A stretch of 64,000 nucleotides of DNA from Heligmosomoides polygyrus polygyrus (taxonomy: Eukaryota; Nematoda; Chromadorea; Rhabditida; Heligmosomidae): NCBI GenBank assembly GCA_947396885.1, contig OX377205.1, forward strand, positions 51,010,676-51,074,675, written 5' to 3'. Within the stretch, counting starts at the first letter, position 1. Each line of letters begins with the position of its first letter. Shown here piece after piece: positions 52,510 to 63,400 of the stretch. A program made the position numbers and the translations under genes. Under the pieces are notes generated by a model. The model had not been told where the DNA came from, made no database searches, and saw only the letters and a program-made list of their open reading frames with translations.

Positions 52510-54100
52510 TCAGCGAATGTTTCTTCCTCGAGCTCCAGTTTGTAGAGGTGTAATGCAGCCATGCTTCCTCTTCCTAGTTAGGGCGACGAGCGATGAACGC
52601 TTTGCAGCATGGCCTACGCGTGTGCCTAAGCCAGCGCTCGTTGCTAAGGTCTCGTATTGCCTGGAGGTTGTGAGCGCAGAACGCGATGTGATGATCGTCC
52701 AAGCCGCATCCAAGACACCTTTTGGCAGGTTGTTCGCACTCATGGTCTATGTGGTGTCCGCCACAGCGGCAGCAGCGCGTATTCCTCATGTGAATGTGGA
52801 TGCGATCGCTGATCCGCGGCACGTTTCGGCAGGATGACGAGAAGTAGTTCCCGCGACAGAATCAACATTGCAAGACCAGAGGTGGCGTGGACTGGACGAG
52901 GGATGTTGGGTCGCACCTTGACCGGCGAACGGGTGGTGGTGGTACTGCTGGACTGCGTGCGCGTGCTTGCGTGCTGTGGCTGGCCTTGATGGTGATGGCG
53001 AGGGCGCACGCGATGGTGGTGCGGGCTGTGCCGGCCTTACGGCGAGCTGCGTTGTTTGTGGCCTGCGAGGCTGTTGCTCAGCAGGCTCTAAGGAGTCTGC
53101 TGAGCAACAGCCTCGCAGGCCACAAACAACGCAGCTGTTGACTGGAGCTTGCACCTTAGGAGCCGCATGGGGTCGCGTCTCACGCCGGCTGGTGGTGTTC
53201 CACCAAAACCCATACCTGCAAGCCGAGTTGTTCGAAGAGGTTGATGTGGGGCTGATACGGCTCGCGTGGTTGTGCAGACCGTAGTGGTGTGGTCTGCGTG
53301 CTGGCCTGCTGTTGGCGCGGTATGCCCCAAATGAGCGATGTCGACGGGTTGCGGGTGGAGGACCATGGCAGAATGCGTTTTGGTGGGCTCCTTGGACGAT
53401 TTAGCTGTATGTCCAGAGATCGGAGCTGGTCTGCCAATGGCATGCCTTCGAGCGGTCCAAACGGCGAGTTGCTGAGCGCGTTAAACAGCTCAGGCCCGGC
53501 CTCCATAGGGACCGGCCGCCTGATAAGCGGGCTGCGTCCGAGAAAGAGCGCGTGTACGACTTCAGGTGTTAAGCCTGAGGACGACTGCGACTACCGTGGA
53601 GTGGACGCGCCAAGGGGCGGTTGAGCAGGCTGTGGATGTTGAGCGTGCGCGTGCGCCAGCGAAGAAGATGTGGTGTTAGACGCGTTGAGGCGACGTTTCG
53701 CCCTAAGGTGGCGGCGATGTGCAAGCGTGGAAGTGGCTGTAGATGGACGATATGCAAAGAGAGATGGCTGAGATGAAGGAGGAGGAGTAGGGGTAGGAGA
53801 ACGAGATGGAGAGTGAGTGGGGGTGTCTACAAGAGGAGGAGAAGTAAAAATGGTAGGAGGTCTACGAGAAGAGCGAGGAGCGCGGGGAGAAAAGTGTGAA
53901 GGCTCTTTAGGAAAAGTGCGAGGGCGACTGAAATAGAGAGGAGGACCGGTGCGATGAGGGTAAAGTGGATGAGAGTGTAGGAAGGAAGAGGTATCGAGAG
54001 AGGAAGGTTGAGAAGAAAGGGTTAAGGTGGAAAAGGAAGAGGGTGCTGTGAACGTATAAGGCTCCACGTACCACGGATCACGTTGACGAGACCTGGAAAA
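52510..54100 (-). pseudogene. decayed Bel/Pao-type gag-like ORF with zinc knuckles
   Basis: Minus-strand frames 54067-53591 (Pro/Ser-rich), 53506-53180 and 52822-52574 together resemble the ORF at 56821-58692. The last frame has RCCRCGGHHIDHEC and RCLGCGLDDHHIAFC, two zinc knuckles spaced as in the last two of that ORF. A splice-like CCTTTTCCAG precedes the first frame at 54101. Frame shifts and an internal perfect palindrome (53045-53136) show decay or rearrangement. Confidence 0.65.
53045..53136. repeat. perfect inverted repeat, 40-bp arms
   Basis: 53045-53084 and 53097-53136 are exact complements (starting AGCTGCGTTGTTTGTGGCCT), separated by a 12-base loop. It lies inside the gag-like remnant. 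Confidence 0.97.
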
Positions 54101-56820
54101 GGCCTAGAACCGTGACTCCCGTTCGCGTGGAGGTAACACCCACGGACTAACGCGGCGACGGCGTGGTTAAGAAACGCTGCGCAGCGGCGATGATGCGCGA
54201 TTTGCGTGCCAAGGATCCCGAGAGCCAGACTGATGCGGTAAGCGTTGATGATGGTGAGAACCGCAATGATGACGATGGCAGGTGGACTGGCTAAGGGTGT
54301 GCCGATAGCGAGCACAGTGTTACGTCTCCGCTAGGGGGAGTCTGAAGGCGTCGGTGTTGGTCGACCGTGGAAGCAGAACAGCGGCAACACGAATGGTGGC
54401 ATGAAGAGGACATTGCGAGAATATATTTAAAATGAAACAAATGTGGAGTGAAGTAAGAAGAGAAGCGCGCGAGACGAAGAAGCGATGGAGGAGAATGACA
54501 ATAAAGTGTGAGGAGATAGGAATGGAAGACATGGGAGTAATAAGAAGTGGTGTGAAATAAAGGAAATACAGGAAGAAGGCAGAGATATAAAGACTAACAG
54601 GATTAGAGGCAAATGGAGGGAAATGATGGCAGAAGGGAGGCATAAAGGTGTATGTTTAATGGTTACTTAGATTATACATTGGTAAGGTGAATAAAGGAAA
54701 CACGAAAATAGAAGAGTCGTTTCCTAAGAGAAAACTGAGCGCACAAAATGGCTCACTTCCGCCTTAAAAAACGAACATTTTAAGAAGATGAAAGTATAAG
54801 AGAAATAAATAATATAATGTAATATAATACGTGTTAGAAGGTGTGATGAAATAAGGGTGTAGGCTTATAAAGATAAGAAGTTGGTATGGACCGTGTGAAT
54901 TGAAATGAACGGCGCAACTTACGAAAAAGAAAGAGATTCCTTAAGGGCAAATTAACTTTAAAAGATACTTTGTAGAAATACGTAGTGAAGAGAGAGATAT
55001 ATATGTATACGTACGCCAGTGATGCACTAAGGCAACTGCCGTGCCCTGGGCTGGCCGCCACCGGCATCAGTAACGGTGGTTCAGACCCGAGGCTACGTGT
55101 GTGGCAGACCGGCGGGGTCTTACGGCACGCTAATGCTCTTCCCTTTCCAGCCACGCGGATCCCAACTACACTGGCCCTGCTGCCCCTGCCGTACCACTGG
55201 GTCGATGCTGCGTTAGACTTTAGTTCCCCGAGCGCTCTACGACTCTGCGCCGACTTCCCGCACGTCTCTGCGCCTTCGCATTCTATCCTGATGTTGCGAT
55301 CAATAAAGGATGTTGGACTCAACCCGTGTCCTCGCAACTTCCGCAGAATCAATACACACAGATTTACTATACAAGTCTACTTCATAAACACATACACACC
55401 TACGAGTTATGCGACCTGCCCCCTACTCTCACTAGGGGAATCCCCGACAGCAGCCCGCGAGGGTCCGTCGAGGTCCTGCCTGGGGCGTGTGCCCACGAGG
55501 CGGTGCTCCTCGCCTCGCACCTGCGGTTACCTCCTCCTGGCGTCCATGCCAGGGTAGTTCCTCCTTCTCCGGCTCGACTCTGCGCTCCTCGGTCCTGCGA
55601 TGATGTTGACTCGCTCCAGCTCCGGCGACGTCCAGCGGGATGGCGATGAGAGGGCGGCCGGACACGACCGTCCGGGGCGGCTGCGGCAGGCGAAGAATGA
55701 GGCCCGCGCGCGCGTTCATACTCCGTCGCAGCGAATCGAGGCTGCGTATTCGACAGGCGCGCGCGGCGGAACCAGATGGGCGCGGAGACCCTGCGTCCTT
55801 TAAAAGTCGGGACGAAAGTCACGACACTCCCGACAACGACAGCGATTGGACTCGACGGAGGTACCACTGCGAGGAACTTACCTAACCCGCAACATACAGA
55901 CACAGTCAATCGTAGATGTCCTAATGAGGGCCTAAGTCCTCCGAGTTACCCATGTCGAGACTGCGCAAACACGTTCCCCTTTACGTGTGAGGACTGCTGT
56001 TACCTGGGCGGTCGCGGGGGGGGGGTTATGAGCAGACGATAAATGTTTGGGGACCTACGAGTTACAATACAAATCAAGACAAGTAAACAGTTATACAAAA
56101 CTACTACGTGAATAAATGATCATATGTACACGTGGAGACATCGTCGGCGTCGGCATCGTAGCTGCGGCTCTATCTCATGACCGGCTGATCGTAGAATATC
56201 GAGTTGATGTAGAAGGCGTTGAGGATGACGTGTAGAATATTGAGTTGATGTAGATGAAGTCAGCTGGCGTCGTGATGTTGTCGTCGACGAGAGAGATAGG
56301 CCTACTCGATGGTTTGCCTACGAGCGCGGTTACTGCGCCTCTGATGGGACCACGAAACTGCGAGTGGGAGATTTTTGGACTCGCAAGGACAAAGAATGGA
56401 CCCCTTGGACGGTTAAGGCACGTGGAACCAAAAAAGTGTTACCCAAGGGCCGATCAAAAGGTAAGTGCGGTCTCCCAACCGCGTCCCCTGGAACACGAAA
56501 GTCGTGTTGTCCGCTTAAGGCAAACTAAAAAAACTGCGACTGCGAAAAAATCGAACTGCGTAGCAGTCCTGGCGACTGCGAAAAGAAATTCCGGCATCTG
56601 CGAAAAGAAATACCTGCAACAAGAGATAAGGGAAAAGAGATCAAATTAAAGACTACTAAGAGAGGTAGCTATAAAGTAACTAAGGAAGAGTAACAGATAT
56701 GGAAGTGCAATGTGTAAGTGCAAACTAGGAAAAGAACTAAGGGAACTAAGAGAAGCTAAGAAACGAACTAAGTAAGATAGGAAAGTAAAGAAGAGAAAGG
56801 TATGTGCGACTTACGTAGTT
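54101..56820. other. Bel/Pao-flank DNA, no gene assigned
   Basis: 54320-54640 is pyrimidine-rich on the minus strand and precedes the decayed gag. 55010-55350 contains AATAAAGG (55302) in a sequence of LTR-like look on the plus strand. 55440-55900 is GC-rich. 56500-56600 repeats CTGCGA words. The region just below 56821 begins with a consensus donor GTAAGT on the minus strand. Confidence 0.4.
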
Positions 56821-58692
56821 TCAATAATCCTGAAATTGCGCTGCTCTGCGTCGCATCCTGACCTCTCGTGCTTGGGCCATCGCTTCCTCGAGCCTATCGT
56901 AAAATTCGTGCTCTGGAAAATCTACGCGCACGTGATTGTTGTACTTACAGAAGGCAGTATGATGCCTTAGGCTCTGGCATGCGCGACATTTGCGCCTCGA
57001 CCTGCAATTGCGTTCATCGTGCTCTTCGCCACATTTAAAGCATCTACCTCGCTGCGCCTGAATGTAGAGCCTAGCTGACAAGTTTACGACTACGTGGCAG
57101 CCTGAGGAATAATGATAGCCGTGGCAGAAGAAGCAACTAGGTACCGCATGTTCCTGTTCTTCCTGGAACTGCGGCTCGTACTGGTAGCGCGGCGGCGTGA
57201 ACTCCCTCTGCCTGTAAACGATCCTAGGATCGCGAACGTCCTCAATGTCCGGCGACACTGCGCGTTCAAGCGGAATCCTAATAGGCTGAGCTGCAACCAA
57301 GGGAGCTGCGACAGCTTGCATCGAAGCCGTCGGTCGAGCGGCAACCTGAGCTGGCACTACAACCGGCGCTGCGACATGGGCTGAGACCACTTCCTCAGCT
57401 GCAACTGCGTGGAGGAACTGCTGTTGACCCGCGGAGCTCTGCGGTACCTGCGCGACGTGCGCTACCTGCAGGGGTTCGTCCATAGGGATATCCCCGAGCG
57501 GCAGCGGTGTCGGTCTCAGGTCGGCTGTCTTGGCCAACTTGTCGATCTCCTCCGAGAAGGTCGGTGACTGCGACTGCCGTTTGGCCCCCGCACCGCTAGA
57601 TCGTGTCTGCGGTGGGGCTTGCTCTGTTGCTGCGAAAATCTCGTCATCCTGAATGATCAGGAGGCGTTCGAGGTGCTGCTGCGAGAGGTTTGCGAGAACC
57701 TGCTGCGCCTCAGCGACCGTGGCTGTGGCTAGTGCGAGTGCGTCGTGAATATCTGGAAAATGAAGACCGTATTGCGCGAGCTGATCCGCCAAGCGTGGCT
57801 GATCGTCTTTCCTGAACGCTTGCGGCCAGAACTGATTATGTATTGCGGCCTGCCTAGCTGTGATGTTGTAAGCCAATGACTGAATGGTCATGATATTCTC
57901 AAAAAGCGAAAAACCAAAATTCAGCACTGGCGCATTTGCGAGCTGCGCTAAAAATTCCTGAAGCGAATGACACTGCGCCTTGATGCCTTTCACATTCTGC
58001 ACAACAAGCAATACTGCGCATTGCGGATACCGCGATTTCTCTGCGTCCGACCACTCCGGAAGGTAAACCTCCTTTGTGATGTAACTGCGGAGACTGCGGT
58101 GAAGGTCTGAGCGCAAGTACGCGTCTACCTGAACATAATCATGCGCACCGAGGTGCTTCAAATCGAAGATGTGCTCAGGATTCAGCGCGACAGTTAGCTT
58201 CTGGAGCAGTGCGAGTAGCGGTCTGTCCTGGACCGGAACTGCGGCTAACTGTAGCTCGAGGTCATCTGCGCGGCTGAAATACTGGTTAGGATCGCGCCTA
58301 CGGACTAGCGCGAGGAGCCTTTCGGCTACGGTTGGTTCTCGCTTGCGCATCGTAACTGCGTTTAACGGTACCTCAACCTCCGGTTGTTCCTTGACTGCTG
58401 CTAGCTGGCTGAGCTCGTCCGTCAGTTGTTTGATGAGCGGAATGTCCGCTGCGGGATTCCTCTGGAGGATGCGAACGAACTGCGATGCGAGAGTGTCGTC
58501 GGAGTCGCTGTGCAGCTGCGAGGTCGAGGGTGCCGGCGTGATGTCATCGGCCTGGCGTGCAGTACGAAACTGCGCTGGTGTCTCAGTCGAGGCTGACTGA
58601 ACCGCTGGCTGACCCCGAGGGGACTTCTCCTTGATGATGGTCGGCTGCTCATCTCGAGCTTCGAGTGGCTGGTTAGGCCTATGCGCGATTAC
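56821..58692 (-). CDS. gag-like zinc-knuckle protein, main exon
   Basis: 624 codons in one open frame to a TGA at 56821-56823. It starts at the acceptor TTGCTGTTACAG and has no ATG near its start. The N-terminal 90 residues are polar. The middle is helical and gag-like (LQKLTVALNPEHIF, YLPEWSDAEKSRYPQ). A Pro/Ala/Val-rich region follows. The C-terminus has three zinc knuckles: CFFCHGYHYSSGC, CFKCGEEHDERNC and CRACQSLRHHTAFC. Such knuckles bind RNA in Bel/Pao Gag. It lies downstream of integrase, not upstream of protease, which is the wrong place for gag. Alternatives are a neighbouring element's gag or a domesticated gag gene. Confidence 0.8.
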   Translation of the reverse strand, partial: VIAHRPNQPLEARDEQPTIIKEKSPRGQPAVQSASTETPAQFRTARQADDITPAPSTSQLHSDSDDTLASQFVRILQRNPAADIPLIKQLTDELSQLAAVKEQPEVEVPLNAVTMRKREPTVAERLLALVRRRDPNQYFSRADDLELQLAAVPVQDRPLLALLQKLTVALNPEHIFDLKHLGAHDYVQVDAYLRSDLHRSLRSYITKEVYLPEWSDAEKSRYPQCAVLLVVQNVKGIKAQCHSLQEFLAQLANAPVLNFGFSLFENIMTIQSLAYNITARQAAIHNQFWPQAFRKDDQPRLADQLAQYGLHFPDIHDALALATATVAEAQQVLANLSQQHLERLLIIQDDEIFAATEQAPPQTRSSGAGAKRQSQSPTFSEEIDKLAKTADLRPTPLPLGDIPMDEPLQVAHVAQVPQSSAGQQQFLHAVAAEEVVSAHVAAPVVVPAQVAARPTASMQAVAAPLVAAQPIRIPLERAVSPDIEDVRDPRIVYRQREFTPPRYQYEPQFQEEQEHAVPSCFFCHGYHYSSGCHVVVNLSARLYIQAQRGRCFKCGEEHDERNCRSRRKCRACQSLRHHTAFCKYNNHVRVDFPEHEFYDRLEEAMAQAREVRMRRRAAQFQDY

Positions 58693-59583
58693 CTGTAACA
58701 GCAATAGATAGACTTGAGACCTACCTACCGACTGACCGGTCGAGACTGCGGCAGGATATCGGAATCGATTGACTGAACGAATGTTAGAAAACCAAAGAAA
58801 GGTAGGGAAACCTAGGGCGTGACTACACAGCGCAACTACGAGAATGTGTATTGCTAGAAAATGATAACTACCACTACTTAACGCTAACTAAGAGAATAAA
58901 GAATTTTGTTTGATACGTGTGCGCGATACGCTTTTCAGACACATAGGAGAGCAGATGGAGAAAATGGTATGAAAACAAGATAGGAAATAGCTAATGAACC
59001 TACGCATGTGCAGTTTTCGTTACCTACGTGTGCAGTATTAGAGTTACCGACGATGCGAATGAGAACATGAAACAGAAAAAGAGAGAGACGATGAATAGAG
59101 AGGCAAGTGTGAAGAGTGATAATGCGATGAAATCGAGAGTAGAGAATGACATGAAGAAGAGTACAAGGGTAATGAGAAGATGATGAGGTACGTAGTGAAG
59201 TAACTGCGTATCAAACGTAAAAGATGTGAGGAACGTAGATGAGTGAATCGAAGATGAGTAAATCGAAGTGACGAACATGAAGGAGAGAGAAAGAAGAGTA
59301 AGGGCCAATCCAAAAGGTGTACTGCACAAAATTTGGACGCTGCGTGCGGGATTAGTAGATTAAAGATGATGAGAACAAGAACAAAGGAGAGACGAGATGG
59401 TAAAAATGAGACAGGAAGAGTAGACGACGTGCTAGCGAGTAGAACAATCTAGAATACAGTAACGAGCGAACCGCAACCCGGCACAAAAGTGCAACGAGTA
59501 TTGCGAAACGAGTACCGTAACTACGAGAAGAAAGTACGCTGCGCAAATCCTAAGTACTGCACATGAAAATGGAACCTATATAC
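58693..59583 (-). other. putative intron or leader with pyrimidine-rich tract
   Basis: On the minus strand 59330-59030 is pyrimidine-rich low-complexity sequence, like that preceding the decayed gag at 54 kb. The bounding splice sites give in-frame exons. The open frame seen in it is a composition effect and was not called. Confidence 0.4.
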
Positions 59584-59796
59584 CTGGAAAGCGTGTCGGA
59601 TGATGTTGAGAACGGATCTGCGCGTTGGAGAGTCTGCGGGGCGATTTTGCTCTGGACGGCGATAAGAGGCGTAATGATGACGACCGCGCCTCTGCGTTAA
59701 CTGACCCCTAAGCGCCCTAAAGTACCTCAGGGTATTCGCCTCAGGACCCGCATCACGCATAACTTCAGGCGATCGAGTAGCTGTGAACCGCACAAC
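59584..59796 (-). CDS. probable upstream exon of the zinc-knuckle protein
   Basis: 71 codons open between the acceptor TTCTTGTTCTAG and the donor CCAG|GTATAT. They join the exon at 58692 in phase 0 across an intron of 891 bases. An ATG at 59758-59760 could start the protein. The residues are RYFRALRGQLTQRRG..., basic and unrecognised. It begins 33 bases after the integrase stop, so the two are not separated by an LTR. Confidence 0.5.
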
Positions 59797-59828
59797 CTAG
59801 AACAAGAATGATGTTTGGAAGAGAACAG

Positions 59829-61397
59829 TCAGAGAGACCCTGACTTGACGACCTTATGCGCGGTTTTGGCTGCGCGTGATGGCTGTACCCGCTTAGGTGG
59901 TGGTGTTGATGACGAATCTGACCCAGGAGAGTCCGAAACGTCTGGAGCAGATATTTCTAACGGGTAGAGATGAGCTAAAGATCTTATTAGCTGTCGTCCT
60001 GCGCCCGTTCTGACAGTAGCTGATCTTGCGACATTGTCCTGCCCGTAACAGATCTTCGTGAGGACTCCCAACGGCCACTGTCCTCTAGGCAGTTTATCGT
60101 CTGCCATGAGCACTATGTCTCCTTCTTTTGGCGTCTTCGTCGCGGATCTTTTTCGACGATGCGGAATTTGCTGTCTCTCGCGCAGAGCTACGAGATAATC
60201 TCTATGCCAGATGTCCCAGAAGCTGTCCAAGACCTTGGTGGTGTCCTTGTTCCAATTGACGAGTCTATGGGAGACGTCTTGGTGTTGGTCTTGAAGCTGC
60301 GAAACTGGCGGAAGCTGGATGTTTACTTCCGGAGAGATGAAGTCTATCGGTTTGAGTATATGCGCAAACACGTCTGATTCCCTAAAAGGCGTCAACGGTC
60401 TAGAATTGATGACTGCTTCGATCTCCACGATGGTCGTTTGAAGTGCTTCCAAGGAGAGTAACGATTTGCCGACCGTCTTGCGGAATGCCGATTTGAAGAG
60501 TGCGACCATTCTCTCGTAGAATCCTCCCTTCCACGGTGACAGTGGAGTTATGAGCTTCCAAATGATCTTATGACTGGAAGCGAAGTCTGAAACCGTCTTC
60601 CAAGTAGAGGGATTGTAGATGACTTCCGTGATCGCTGTCTCTGCGGCATGAAACGTCGTTGAGTTGTCACTGTAGATGATGTCTGGCGTGCCTCTGCGTG
60701 CTAAAAACCTGCGAAACGATAGCAAGAAATCCTGAACGGTGTTATTGAGGATTAGCTCTAAATGAACTGCTCTTGTCGACATACAGGTAATTAGACAAAC
60801 CCACGCTTTGCAAACAGTGGTATGTGCACTTTGAAATTGTATAGGACCTAGATAGTCTATGCCTACAGCCTGAAATGGTCTTGAACGGGTAATCCGTTCC
60901 GTTGGAAGACTAGGCATGTTTGGATACCTATACGGAAATGCGTTGGCTTTCCTACACGTAACGCATGTGCGGAGTATCTTTGCCACTGACCTACGAATTG
61001 ATGGAATGAAGTAGGTTTTGCGTAAGCTTGCGATTGTGGAGTATACACCAGAATGATATAGTGCATGATGGTAATGCATAGTGATTAGGTACATGAGCCT
61101 ATGACCTGGCAAGAGTAATATTGGCGCTGTTTCTCGAGGTCCTACACGCGCCGGACAACGTATAAGTCCGTCGTCGGCTCTGCGTGCGTTAAACCGCTCA
61201 AGATTTATCCGCTGTAAAACGTGTTCTTGCTCGCGATAATGCGCAAGCACGAGTAGCGTTTCTGCGGCTGCGACCTCTGATGCCGTTATTAATCCCGAAG
61301 AGGATATGGCTGCCAGGAAGGGTAACTGAGCTGTTAACGACCCTTTTGCAACTAACGAAACGTGATTGAATAACCGGATGCGTATGAATCGCAACAT
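59829..61397 (-). CDS. Bel/Pao integrase
   Basis: 522 codons following a TAG in the same frame. The H2C2 zinc finger is HHALYHSGVYSTIASL..CVTCRKANA. The DDE core runs from GIDYLGPIQ through DIIYSDNSTTF to WKGGFYERMVALFKS, giving the D, D, E triad. A C-terminal DUF-like domain follows (GDIVLMADDKLPRGQWPLGV) with a basic Pro-rich tail. The domain is complete and unbroken. It would insert element DNA into chromosomes. Confidence 0.9.
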   Translation of the reverse strand: MLRFIRIRLFNHVSLVAKGSLTAQLPFLAAISSSGLITASEVAAAETLLVLAHYREQEHVLQRINLERFNARRADDGLIRCPARVGPRETAPILLLPGHRLMYLITMHYHHALYHSGVYSTIASLRKTYFIPSIRRSVAKILRTCVTCRKANAFPYRYPNMPSLPTERITRSRPFQAVGIDYLGPIQFQSAHTTVCKAWVCLITCMSTRAVHLELILNNTVQDFLLSFRRFLARRGTPDIIYSDNSTTFHAAETAITEVIYNPSTWKTVSDFASSHKIIWKLITPLSPWKGGFYERMVALFKSAFRKTVGKSLLSLEALQTTIVEIEAVINSRPLTPFRESDVFAHILKPIDFISPEVNIQLPPVSQLQDQHQDVSHRLVNWNKDTTKVLDSFWDIWHRDYLVALRERQQIPHRRKRSATKTPKEGDIVLMADDKLPRGQWPLGVLTKICYGQDNVARSATVRTGAGRQLIRSLAHLYPLEISAPDVSDSPGSDSSSTPPPKRVQPSRAAKTAHKVVKSGSL

Positions 61398-61400
61398 CTA

Positions 61401-62515
61401 AATCACAATGTTAATGAGTTTAGTGTACCTATTGCTACTTGCGAATGGTATGACTGACTTATAGACGTTGTGATGGCTAAGACTCACGTGCACCTTGTCC
61501 TCCTCGTCGTCCGTGGAGTCGGTCGGTGTCTCTGCGAAATCCTTGTCGATGCGAGGCCATCGAGAACAGGGTTCCGACAAGAATGTCGGACCTGTCCACC
61601 AAATATGTCCGGAAGCTTCGCTCGTGGATAACCCACGAGTCGCACAATCAGCAGGATTGTCCTGCGAGGCGACATAATACCACTTAGTACGGATACCTTG
61701 CTCTTCGAACGTCGACATCGCCTTGCGGATAGCTGACACACGGTTACGGACAAAGGTCTTATAGCTCTTCTGCGAGTGGATCCAGTGCAAAGTAATGAGT
61801 GAGTCTAAAAATAGATGTACTGCGGCCAACTTAACGTCCAGCTGCTTGACGAGGTATTGCGCTAAACGTATGCCAATTGCGACTGCCATAAGCTCTGCAC
61901 GCGGGATGGTAATTGGCTTGGTGTCATTGAGATGCGATTTTGCCATGACCAAATGAGATGTTACTGCAGACTGCGTACGGCAAAGCAAATAGGCACAACA
62001 AGCATATAAGCGCTTGGAAGCATCCCCGAAAACGCATAGCTCGAAAGCTGATGGTACTGCGGAGTTGGGTAAGATGTACCTAGGAATGGGTGGCAATGGT
62101 GACAAGATAGCTGAGCACAACTGCTACCACTTTTGGCTATCCTGAGGGTCCAATTGGTCATCCCAACTTTGATGTTTAGCCCACAAGTCTTGAATGAAGA
62201 CCTTGAACGGAGAAAGGAAGGGTGTGAGTAAGCCCAATGGATCGTACGTGGAAGCTAATGCGCGTAATGCGGTGCGCTTTGATACCACCCGAACGTGTAG
62301 GGTTTTGAACGGGATGTTTAACGTGTCCCTACGTGCATTCCAACCGATACCCAACAACGTGGCGTGGCTAGCGTTCAAGATGGAATCCTGTTCTGAAAAT
62401 GCGCGATTGACCACGTCGGAGTTGCACAGAAATTCGCGAAGGTTCATGTACATTTGCCTGAAAAGTTGTTTAGCTGCGCGATACTTCCTAAGTGTCTGAA
62501 CCTTTCCTGTTCGCA
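61401..62515 (-). pseudogene. Bel/Pao RT-connection and RNase H region
   Basis: From 62515 the frame gives KYRAAKQLFRQMYMNLREFL and the ALASTYDPLGLLTPF block. A TAG (62124-62126) interrupts it, and it continues in the same frame with the RNase H region (CVFGDASKRLYACCAYL, TIPRAELMAVAIG, HLFLDSLITLHWI, DNPADCATRGLS). These hold the expected Asp, Glu and Asp of RNase H. Confidence 0.82.
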
Positions 62516-63400
62516 AGTGTCTGAACTGAGTAATACGTTATCTACATATGTGTTGCGTTCTACTTCCTTCGACAGCTGAGTGGAATTGCGTCGAAGACAG
62601 AGTTGGATGGATGCCGCTAACATGAACGGTGATGCGTTAACCCCGAATGGTATCCTTGTAAACCGGAATATGCGCAAGTTACTTGACGACGGTGGACTAC
62701 TTGTGTCCTTTAGCCACAGGAATCTTGTAGCGTCACGTTGGGACTTCTGAAGGCGTATTTGATGAAAAGCCTTCTCGACATCTGCGATAAGCAAGTAGCG
62801 ATGAAGCCGTGACCGAAGTAGGAGTCCTGCGAGGTCCGGTAGTAGAGTCGGTCCTTGATGGAGACAGTCGTTGAGGCTAGGAGCCCCTTTTTGCTTCGAC
62901 GAGGCGTCGAAAACGACTCGTAACTTCGTAGTGGACGATGACTCCTTGTATACCGCCTGATGGGATATATAGTAGACCCGATGATCGTCGAACCGATGTT
63001 CCTGGACTTCTTCGATGAAGCCTGCCCGAAGATGTTCCTCGATCGTCTTGGCGTATTGCGACCAAGCTTTTGGTGTCTGGCTAAGCTTCCTAAACTGGCT
63101 TACAAGACGACAAAACGCTAACTGCCTATTATCCTGAAGCTTAGGATGGGATTCTTTCCACGGAAATTGAACATATAAATAACCATCGATAAGCTGAGAG
63201 GTGTTATAAAACTTATCGAGAATGCGCTGATCCAGCTCCGTATCTGCGTCGGGGTGGTGTTCATCGACTATGCCAAGGGAGTCGAGCGACCATAACCGTT
63301 CAATTGCTTCGTCTGCGTTCTGCGAATCTGCGATGGGGTGCGAATGGGGATATCGTCGTGGCGACGATCCACGTGAAAATCCTGTATGCCTGAAACGACA
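62444..63400 (-). pseudogene. Bel/Pao reverse transcriptase
   Basis: Contains LWSLDSLGIVDEHH, TTKLRVVFDASSKQKG, LNDCLHQGPTLLPDLAGLLL, YLLIADVEKAFHQIRL, IPFGVNASPFMLAASI and the active site TYVDN. YVDN replaces YVDD, a variant seen in other Pao RTs. The frame is lost just after YVDN, near 62515. Confidence 0.85.

Noticed and set aside
55010..55900. Large frames on both strands and an AATAAA
   Set aside because: No domain found. An LTR is possible, but no partner copy or target duplication was identified.
59024..59329. 101-residue hydrophobic frame that could be an env-like membrane protein
   Set aside because: It results from pyrimidine-rich low-complexity DNA. No ATG-led signal peptide or Cys pattern, and it lies between good splice sites.
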